DNA of 64,000 bases from NCBI GenBank assembly GCA_002786025.1, contig NHNW01000023.1, forward strand, positions 496,001 to 560,000, read 5' to 3'. The translations under genes and the position numbers were made by a program. Below the pieces are notes generated by a model that saw only the letters and a program-made list of their open reading frames with translations, was not told the DNA's origin and did no database searches. Below are positions 41,242-50,500 of the stretch, in pieces. The stretch comes from Zasmidium citrigriseum (lineage: Eukaryota > Ascomycota > Dothideomycetes > Mycosphaerellales > Mycosphaerellaceae). Numbering within the stretch: the first letter of the stretch is position 1; each line of letters begins with the position of its first letter.

Positions 41242-41976
41242 ATGGACAACTCACCACTGAATCGACTATCCAACGAGATCCTCAACCGCATCGCAGAGCT
41301 CGCACTATCTCACGACGGCGAAAGAGTCGATGTGCGGTACCCGATGGGCTGGTATCCTTCCGACAAACCAGTCAAGCTTCGAGACTTCAGAATCATCACC
41401 GAGAGAACACGACGACCAAACGTCGGCGCCCTGCTCCACACATGCAAGCGCATGCGCCGAGAGTACACCCGAATGTTCTTCGCCAGCAACCACTTCACCG
41501 TCACCGTCGAGCGCGAGTCAGTCACGCACAGCACTTTGGCATTTCTCTACGCCATCGGTCCAAAGAACGCCTCCCTCATGCAGAGTCTCATCATCAATGC
41601 GGACTTTGGCCGCTGCCACTATCCTGGAGGGTTCAAGGACCACACGACCGTCGACATGCTGCCGACTCTAAGCTCCACAATCGACGACCTGGAAAACATC
41701 GGCAATTTGTCCACTATGCTCCGTACATGCCGAGAAGCCAAGCTTCGTATCTGGTTCACAGTGGCTGGAGGCACCATTTTCCCCCAGTCGATAGTTTTCG
41801 ACTGCCAGGACTTGTGGTTTTCGATGTTCGAAGTCTGGTTCACAATTAGCGACCCACAGTTCCTTGCCCAGCAGAAGGTCTGCGATCGTCCACTGTTCGA
41901 GTTTTTGAGCCGCAAGCTTTGGGGGCCTCTCAACAAGTATGCCCCATGGGAGAGGGATGGCAGCGAGGGGAGATAG
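41242..41976 (+). CDS. 2EXR/F-box-like family protein
   Basis: Intronless, 244 residues from MDNSPLNRLSNEILNRIAEL; here the first motif is NEILN rather than AELRN. The second is ALLHTCKRMRREYTRMFFAS followed by NHFTVTV. The central block FLYAIGPKNASLMQSLIINA is close to that of the next gene (FLRAIGPQMASQLMSLILNV). The frame is open upstream to 41125, but alignment supports this Met. Confidence 0.8.
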   Translation: MDNSPLNRLSNEILNRIAELALSHDGERVDVRYPMGWYPSDKPVKLRDFRIITERTRRPNVGALLHTCKRMRREYTRMFFASNHFTVTVERESVTHSTLAFLYAIGPKNASLMQSLIINADFGRCHYPGGFKDHTTVDMLPTLSSTIDDLENIGNLSTMLRTCREAKLRIWFTVAGGTIFPQSIVFDCQDLWFSMFEVWFTISDPQFLAQQKVCDRPLFEFLSRKLWGPLNKYAPWERDGSEGR

Positions 41977-42377
41977 GTGGTTGGAGTAAGATCGAAATGG
42001 GCGGGATAAGTTGCAAAAGGAGACAACACGGCTAAGAGAGACTGCAGAGCCCAGTGACGGTGACCTCGGGCGACGATACATGGAGAAATGCGCCGTGAGC
42101 TAGAATCAGAATGGGGCGTCGGAAACGATGCGGCTGTAGTACAATGCTGCCATGGACGATAGGCCTTGATCACTCTGAGCCAGCCCAAAGAGTCCGCTTA
42201 CGGCTTGACGCAATATCTCAAATTCGTACATTTTCACATGCTTCTCGGGTATGGCCCGTGCGCCCTCCGTGCGGTCAAACCTCCGCCTCGCTCTTTTCAC
42301 AAATTTCCTGCAACTTGTCAGTCCCACAAACTTTCTCATCCACCTCCAGTTCATCACTGGCGACACCAACGTCGATC
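41977..42377. other. Intergenic region
   Basis: 401 bp between tandem family members; no gene seen. Confidence 0.55.
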
Positions 42378-43163
42378 ATGGACGACTCACCGCTCAACAA
42401 GCTCCCTGCGGAGTTGCTGAATCGCATTGGTGAGCTGGCGCTCTTCCATGAGGATGGCGTGACAGTGCAACATCCATCCCCGACCGCCACGATGCCCGAG
42501 CACTTCGAAATGTCCGCCGACGGCACTGACCACCCCGCCGCCCTCGCCTTCACCTGCAAGCGGATGCGCCACGACTACCTCCCACTCTTCTTCGCCGACA
42601 ACAAGTTCACGCTCGTTACCGTCGGCGACCAGTACCATACTACGAAGAGCAGGCCCTGGGTACTTGAAGAAGGGGAAACCTTCACTATTCAATGGTAAAC
42701 GAACTACCACAGCTAACTCATCGCTTCAAATGCTTACAGCATCACCAGGACATTCTACGACGACATAGTCGCCAATGCCGGCTGCCGCTTTCTTCGAGCC
42801 ATCGGTCCTCAAATGGCAAGTCAGCTCATGAGTCTGATACTCAACGTCAACCTCGGGAACTGCTTCCTCCCGCGCGCGGCAGAAATTTTCATGGAGAACG
42901 TCTTGTCCCGGATGCAGTCCAAAGAGTCACTCGCTGGCATGCTCCAGCGATGCAAAGAGACGCCACGAGTGCAGTTTCGTGCCAGTGAAAGGGATCTTCA
43001 CCACTCGGTTCTGGTGGACCTCGGCGACCTGTCTGGCTCGTTGAGGCGTGAGAGCAAGCGGATCGAAAAGATTGGAATGGAGTCTCCCCCAACAAGCGCT
43101 TCCCATGGCTACTACAGGGAGGTAGCGGGCGGCCTGCAGGACATGGCAAATGGTTTCGCATAG
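42378..43163 (+). CDS. 2EXR/F-box-like family protein with one intron
   Basis: Two exons, 42378-42694 and 42740-43163, with a 45-nt intron; 246 residues. MDDSPLNKLPAELLNRIGEL carries the first motif, and ALAFTCKRMRHDYLPLFFAD the second. Splicing joins GETFTIQC to ITRTFYDDIVANAGCRFLRA, leading straight into the central block AIGPQMASQLMSLILNV. The intron sits between the second motif and the central block, unlike the intron of the minus-strand member, which directly follows the second motif. It is most similar to the preceding gene, consistent with a local duplication. Confidence 0.8.
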
Positions 43164-43363
43164 GGACAATTAGGAGGGCTGGAAGCACACCTTACGGTTC
43201 CTGTACATGCAGGCACCAGAGGAGAACGACCAAAGCACAGGCAATGACACAAAGAGACGCCGAGACAGCCGACGAGCGATGAGATTCACTAATTCACCTA
43301 TCAAATCAACCTCAAACACATCCTCATACCAAGCCTTTTTCTCCTCGCCTCATCTCCTCCATC

Positions 43364-46038
43364 CTAAGGATACTCAATAATCGCCACATTATCAAAAATA
43401 TCCGTACTCTCATTCTCGATATACGGCGCCAGCAACGTATCATCCACCTGCACCATATACTCGGCCGCGATATTCGCCAAACCCCTAAAGTAAATCCCCT
43501 GACTCTGGTCGATCTTGATTCTCCGCTGATCGCAGTTGTTGGTCTGGATGCATGTCGTGTCGTAGTTCTCGAAGAAGGAGTAGAGGCCAGCGCCGTAGTT
43601 GAAGATGTAGCTGCTGTTGAAGATGCGCACGGCGATGGTTTTGTAGCAGCCCCGGCCGAAGCATTCGCTGAAGTCCGGGTCGTTCCAGGGTGGGCCTGGG
43701 CGCGGTGGGAAGGCGGAGACGGCGTTGGGATTGGTTTGCATGTAGCTGGGATGTGTTAGTCAAGGACGGTATAGGGATAGGTGGGGACTTACGCAGTCTC
43801 GCTTTGCAGCATACTGAGGTAGACGTCTTTGGCATTGGCAATGTTGTAGTTGTACAACATCGAGTGCTCGGAGCTGGAGCCGTAGAACCAAATTGGACCG
43901 TGAGTCTCAATGAGCATACCGCGGCCATTGTAGATGTCGATCTGGTCTTTGCCGTCGAGATCGAGTTCGTGATCCGATACCCACAACCATTGATTGGAGA
44001 AAAGAGCGTTCTTTGCCGTGAGTGTCGCATGGAAGAGCAAGAACGCGCAGAAGCACTCGGGTCGATCTGCTCCGTGGGCGATGTTCGGACGCTTCTTGCA
44101 GTTGTAGTTCTGCAGCAGGGTTCCATTCGAGCCGCCGATACGGAAGTGCGTGTCCCACGTTCCGCATGTTGCAGGCCCGGTACAAGCCAGATTCCATTCC
44201 ATGACGATGGCACCGGGTGTGGGACCACGAGTCTCAAACAGAATCTCGGTGATCTCAGTCGTTCCGACATCGCCAGGCTGGCCGACTCGGAAGGCGACGA
44301 TGGGGTTGTTCATGTCCTGAAAGTTCGGGCCGTAGACCATGAAGAGGGGCCACAACTCACCGACAATGCGGATGTTGTTCGGGATGGTAATGGTGGATGT
44401 GACGACATACGCACCGTGATCGATGAACGCGATCTGGTTCGGTTGGATGGAGTTGAAGTAAGCCTGCATGCACGACGTTGCATCAGTCACACCATCTGAG
44501 GGACAGCCGTATGCGATGATGGAGACAAAGTTCTCCACTGGCTCGCCTTCGTACTGCGGCTTGCGTCTCTCCACAAACTTGCCATTGGCATCGAGGAGGC
44601 TGGGGCTGATGGGCGGTGGAGTCCAGAGCTGCTGTACACGGGCGTATTCCGCTTGAGGTCCATAGCATTGTCGACCATCGGCGATGATGCCCTGCTGGTC
44701 AGAGACGACATACGTTGTACCTTGAACATAGTTTGCTATCCTCTGGTTGCCGGGAATGATGACAGTGGAGTTCGGGTAGGCGACGGCAGGGTCGGTGTTG
44801 GCGAAATTGCAGTTGCCAAGAGTGAGCTGGCCAGCGCCGACGGGTGTGCTGACGGCTGAGAAGCCCACCATGACACCGTATTGGCAGTCGTTCCAGTCAG
44901 AGTCGTGAATGGCCATCTGGCCGACGGTAGGCACCGAGCCACCCTGACTCATGTTGAAGCCGACGACGCAGCGGTTGAAGGTCAAACTCTTGTAGCTCCA
45001 AATCCATCCCCAGTTCTGGAAGATACCAGTTCGGCAGTCGTTGAAGGTGAGGTTGCGAACATTGATCTGCTGGTTGCCGGCAAAGAAGCCTTGATCGCCA
45101 CCGTTGAAGATGAGGTCCTCGATCCAGAGGCCAGAACCGTTCTCCATGAAGATACCGACGTGGGCATTTGGATCTTCCGGCGTGCTGATGGGCATGTTGA
45201 AGACCAAGTTCTGAAGATGCGTAGCCTGGGCAATCTGCCAGTGCAGAGCGTGCATCTCAACCGATTTGGGTACATCGGTGGTATCGAAGACAAAGTTCCG
45301 GAGCTGACGCCAGAAGTTGTTCTGATTCTGATACCATTGGTTGTTGTAGATGACGTACGGGTTGCTGTCCAGCATTCCGATACCGCTGAAATCGGGAGTG
45401 GCCTTCAAGACAGGCAGGTTGTTCGCATCTCCAACCATGGCAGTATAGTAGTACATGATGACGGGCTTGGAAATGCGGTAGACACCGTACGGGAAGTATA
45501 CAATGGCAGGTGTCGTGGTCTGGGAGTCGCATCCGTAGTAGAAGGTACCATCATCAAGATCGTAGTCGTACATTTCTTGTCCGCCAACGTAGCCACCTGT
45601 ATAGTATCCGCATCGATTTCCATCAGCAATGGCTGCTTGAATAGCCGCGGTGTCATCCGTCACTCCGTCGCCAGTAGCGCCGTAGTCCATGACGTTGCGG
45701 AACATGACATACGAATCATTGCGTCCGTAGGCCGGTCTGCCTCTGCGAGTGATCTGCGAGACCCAGTACGGCTGGCCAGAGCCGTATGAAGCGCGCTTCT
45801 CGTTTTGGTGTGCGTTGAGTGCCTCGTCTGTCACGGCGCGGTCGAAGCGTTCGAGATTGGGGCCGACCTGTCCAGCATCATCGATGTCGACTTTCAGCTC
45901 GTGTGGAGATAGTGGAATGTTGAACGAGTCTTCGACGTGCGCAACTCCTGGATCGGCGTGTGAGGCGGACAGTAGGGAGAGGAAGACCAGCGCGGCGATG
46001 AGCGATGCCACGCTCAGCGACGTCCGTAGAACGGTCAT
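43364..46038 (-). CDS. Secreted GH55 beta-1,3-glucanase (exo-type)
   Basis: Two exons, 46038-43793 and 43745-43364, with a 47-nt intron; 875 residues, within the normal range for fungal GH55. The signal peptide is SLIAALVFLSLLSASHA near the N-terminus. Two pectate-lyase-like right-handed beta-helix modules start with VMDYGATGDGVTDDTAAIQA (about 115-134) and IAYGCPSDGVTDATSCMQAY (about 505-525); this paired arrangement defines GH55. GAIVMEWNLACTGPATCGTW holds a Glu in the region where the family acid catalyst is expected (position by inference). LQNLVFNMPIS, WIEDLIFNGGDQGFFAGNQ and NWGWIWSYKSLTF are typical helix rungs. The enzyme releases glucose from beta-1,3-glucan, for wall remodelling or attack on other fungi. 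Confidence 0.94.
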
Positions 46039-46596
46039 GGTGGGAGCCTGGAAGCACCGATATTCAGCGCCCAGCGCGAGGTTTTGTGGGAAGGCAGTCT
46101 ACCTCATGCGTGGACGAGATCGGGAAGGACTGTTCTGCAATGCTCCAGATTTTTGATACAGTGCGAGAGTGTTTGAATGGTGATGGATTTCGAAGTTACC
46201 TGGTGGGAATCGGGTTCGCCCCCTCCTGGGTAGACTGTTATTACCTGCGCTGAAGGAGGAATGCTCAACGCCAAGAACTTGCTCCCTGCGTTGGTCTCGC
46301 CAGGCACATGGCCAGCAAGGGGACATCTCGCCACAGCAACATTGGCTTGAGTCCCAACCGCTTGGATCCGAGGGTCGCTTATGTCGTCTTCTGAGTGGCA
46401 GCTTATCGACCTCAAGCACTGACCGTGAGTGGCCATGTCGCTTGGGAGGTGCTTGTGTCTTCCCATTTGGTACAGTATTCTCCCAACCACAACATCGTTC
46501 TCCTTCGCCTTGCTAGTCGAGCCTGACTGCAACGAGCGACGTTTAGTCGTTTGGATGAGAAACGGATGCACGGCCTTGCTTTCCAAGTTGCTGCTT
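46039..46596. other. Intergenic region
   Basis: 558 bp between the GH55 start codon and the stop of CDC26. No supported gene; promoter of GH55 expected at the left side. Confidence 0.55.
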
Positions 46597-46839
46597 TCAT
46601 CCCCTTGAGCTGCCCACGCCAATGCGCTGGTCTTTGGACATCTTGGAGCGGGCAACACGTGATTGACCAGCGGGCGTCATCTCGGCGGGATCGCTGTTGT
46701 CGCTGGCCTTGCTGGTATCGATGGAGTCGGCCACCTCCTGTTCGCGCTCCTTCATCGCGTCGCGTGCCATCTTGCGCTGTTCGTACCCGACGATATCGTC
46801 GGCGGTGAGCGACAGCTTCGTCGCCGGGCGGGAGAGCAT
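46597..46839 (-). CDS. CDC26: Anaphase-promoting complex subunit CDC26
   Basis: 80 residues, intronless in this model. The first 23 residues (MLSRPATKLSLTADDIVGYE, then QRK) match the conserved CDC26 N-terminus, in which a Met-Leu-x-Arg start and an L-x-x-D-I segment insert into the TPR groove of the APC6/Cut9 subunit. The remainder is charged and low-complexity, as usual for this small subunit (AMKEREQEVADSIDTSKASD). CDC26 stabilises the TPR lobe of the APC/C ubiquitin ligase in mitosis. Such short genes are often missed. The assignment rests on the N-terminus alone. Confidence 0.68.
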   Translation of the reverse strand: MLSRPATKLSLTADDIVGYEQRKMARDAMKEREQEVADSIDTSKASDNSDPAEMTPAGQSRVARSKMSKDQRIGVGSSRG

Positions 46840-47516
46840 GGCGGGTGGTGACGAGACTGTGACTTTCGCTAGGGCGGAGTGATAGGCAGTGTTGTGGGTG
46901 TTGCCGCAGGTCTGGTGAAGATGGGAGAGTGAGGTTGGAGGGAGGAAGATCGGTCCGACTTCGATTAATCAATATTAGTTGAACTTACTTAAGTCTTTAA
47001 CTAAGCTCGGGACAACGAGCCGAGGGACTTCACCCGTTCGCAAACAGACTTCCACCTTCTCTCCCACTCCATCACCCACCACCTGGAGCTTATCAGACAA
47101 TAAGTTCACATCAACACAGCTTGACGGCGATATGCTTCCATCAATGCAGGTGATGGCGCTATCATGCTCGCTATTGCCAAGAAGGACCAATCCTCGCAGG
47201 CCAAATGTCGCACGGGACAGAACAACTTCGACTGCTGCGGCCAACGACTATCTGAACTGTCCTGCACACCCTAAAAGCAGTCTAGACGCTGCTCATCGAT
47301 CTGTCTGGCTTCGTTCAATTCCAATTTGATGATTGACCGCCCGGGAATGTAGCGCTGGATGCCATCCGCAATGGCGGGCCACGTCTGGAATGTAGAGGTA
47401 AGTCGTCCCCGTCAACAACGCGTCTGCTGCATTTGGCTGCCATCTCTCGTACTTCCTGCTGTCGACATCATTGTGTCTCTCACTGCGAAGGTGAGAGCGT
47501 CGTTGAATCAGCCAAC
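46840..47516. promoter_or_regulatory. Divergent region between CDC26 and the GH16 gene
   Basis: 677 bp separating two divergent start codons. An 89-codon minus-strand frame (46975-47244) and an overlapping plus-strand frame (46979-47329) are present without recognisable features. I treat the interval as promoter and leader sequence. Confidence 0.5.
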
Positions 47517-50500
47517 ATGCGGTCCTCGCCGCTCGCTTCGAGGACTGCCTCCCTCTTCGCCCTCTTCTCATATGCCTACGCCCAGAGTGTTCCTGGAGCG
47601 CAGTATTTGCGCGGTGGAGGAGCACCAGGAGCTGCGCCGTACCAGCTGGTGGATGACTATTCGCCAGCGCAATTCTTCGACAAGTTCAACTTTTACAGCT
47701 CCTACGATCCCACTTACGGCCACGTTCAGTATGTCAACGAGACAGTCGCCACTGCCAATGGATATGCGGCCATTTCGGACCGGGGAACGGTCATCATGAA
47801 GCCCGATACGACGAACATGTGGCCAAGAGGTGGTTTGGGACGTCCCAGTGTGCGTATTATTAGCGACAATACTTACTACCATGGTCTCTTCATCATGGAC
47901 ATGGTGCACATGCCTTGGGGTTGTGGAACTTGGCCTGCGTATTGGCTTTTGGGTCCGGATTGGCCAAATACTGGCGAGATTGGTATGTATTCTCAAGACG
48001 TTTGAAGGGTAATCCATTGACGAGCGTTAGATATCGTCGAGGGCGTCAACACGGACATGTACAACACCATTTCGATGCACACGGCCGACAATTGTACCAT
48101 TGCGGGCAGTTCGCAATCCGCCACTTTCAAACAGAACAACTGCTACGCATACGCCAACGACAACTCAGGCTGCGGCTCGTTGCTCGATAACACGACTGCG
48201 TTGCCCAACAACTATGGCCAGGGCTTCAACCAGAATCAGGGTGGTGTCTACGCTACAGAATGGACTTCGGAATACGTCAAGCACTGGTGGTTCCCTCGTG
48301 GCAGCATTCCCAGCAGCATCAGCAACGGCGCTCCAGACGTTTCGCAATTCGGCCTTCCGGCCGTCAACCAGCAAGGTGCCTGCGATATCGATACCAAGTT
48401 CTCAAACATGAGCATCATCATCAATATCGACTTTTGCGGCGCGTGGGCTGGTAATGTATACCGGCAATACTCTCAATGCCCGCAGAATCCCGATCCCTCA
48501 GTCTCGTCGCTGGATTCCTGTGTTGATTTCGTTGGCAACAATCCATCACAACTCACGGAAGCGTACTTCGAGATTAACTCCATCCGAGTGTATCAGATGC
48601 CATCTGAGATCGCTACGACCTCGACCTACTCTACCAGCTTGTCTTCGATTACCACCTTGGCCAGCACCAACACCGTTCCAAAGGGCATGGGAGGAACCAC
48701 CACCACCGGCACTCCTCCGCCTTTCACCGGGCCAATATCATCTACGACTGCCACCTCTGCAGTCAGCATGCCGACCACAGGTGCCATCTGTCCGGAATAC
48801 AACGGCACCATCGTCACCAACGCCAATGGTGAGGACTACACCATCGCGTGTGGCTTTGACTATGATGGTGGAGCCAACTTGGGAGTCTTCGTTCTCCCCA
48901 GCTTTCAAGCTTGCATCAACTATTGCGACAATGTTGCAGGCTGTCGTGAAGTTGCATACAGCGGAGGCGCTTGCTATCCGAAGCCCAACCCGGGGAGTCT
49001 GGTTGCAGACTCGAATACGAATGTCGCTATCCGACTTTCTGGGCCTGCGCCGAGCCAGGCTTCAAGTTCATCGATGATGAGCTCTACAGTAACATCGTCC
49101 GAGCCAGCCAGCAGCGAGACGTCATCAATGGACATGATGAGCTCAACATCAAGCCTAGCCAGCACGATGGATTCAACGTCAATGGCCACCAGCAGAACTT
49201 CACCAACCCCAACTGCATCCACTATTCCGGTATCTGCTGCAAGTTGTCCAGCCTCGAACGGCGAGACTGTGGTCGACTCATGCGGCGTGGAATACGTTCT
49301 CGGATGTGGAAACGACACTCAGGCACCAGGAGGTGGGCCAAACCGTGTCGTCAACACATTTGCCGACTGCTTCGAGCTTTGCTCGGGCGGCACTCTTGGA
49401 CCGTGCTCTGGCTTCACTTTCGTCAGTGCGACGAAGTACTGCTATCTCAAGTCTTCTGGAAGCGTTCGATTTGTCGACGGAGATGCTTCTCAGGGCTTGA
49501 TCAGCGCTATTCAGCCTGAGTACATCTACTACGGGCAGGATACACCAAATCCAAGCAGCACTACCAGGAGCTGCTCCGCTTTCTCGAGTGCCATGGCAAG
49601 CAGCAGCTCCATGCGTGCGAGCAGCAGCTCTCGCTCGTCGAGCTCTCAGCAATCGCCAGTGGGAAGCAGCAGCTCGGTAGGATCCAGCACTTCGACCATG
49701 TCTACGGGCAGCAGCTCGATGAGCTCAAGCGTGGCCTCAAGCATGGCCTCAAGCGTGGCCAGCTCTTCGACAATGGCTATGAGCAGCAGTGCGGCGCCTT
49801 CGATGACGTCTTACTACACAACACGAGTATCCAGCCAGACATCTGTGTCCGTCAGCGGAGGTGTGACATCGACTTCGCTCTGGTCCAGCGATGGTGTTAC
49901 TTCGACATCAATCTCAGTGAGCGGTGGTGTGACTTCAGGTGTTGTCATTCCTGTGACCGAAAGCAGTCTTGTCATGTCGTCTGAGCTGGAGACGGCCACG
50001 TCAATGATCGGCAGTGACTTGGTTCTGACCACCTCGCTTGTGGAGACCGATGGCACGACCTACACCACGCTGTCACTCAGCCAAGCACCGACTTATTCTC
50101 TGATCGAATCTTCGATGCCAGCCTCCTTGACATCAGCGACGGCATCTTCTCCATCTGCGACAGCCTACGCCTGCCCAACGTCCAGCGCGGATATCTGCGG
50201 CTCCTCCAGCCAGAGCGTCTGCTCATCCATCGACGGCAGCACGTACTCAGTCGCTTGTGGATACGCCTATGAAGGAACGGTCATCGATGACAGCATGATC
50301 GGTCGTCTGAGGAATGGCAGCATCACTGCATCCAACTCGACTCTCACCAAACGCATCGCCGCTCCCGACTTCGGCACATGCCAAGCCTACTGCGACGTTA
50401 CGACCAGATGTGTTGCCGTCAACTACATTGATAGCGAGTGCACTTTGTTCAGCGATGTCACTGGTGTACGTCCACAGCCTGGAGGTGTCATTGCCGCGCA

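Noticed and set aside
46412..46972. 186-codon minus-strand frame across CDC26
   Set aside because: It is an alternative frame of the CDC26 region with Arg-rich shadow composition; the CDC26 frame has the conserved N-terminus.
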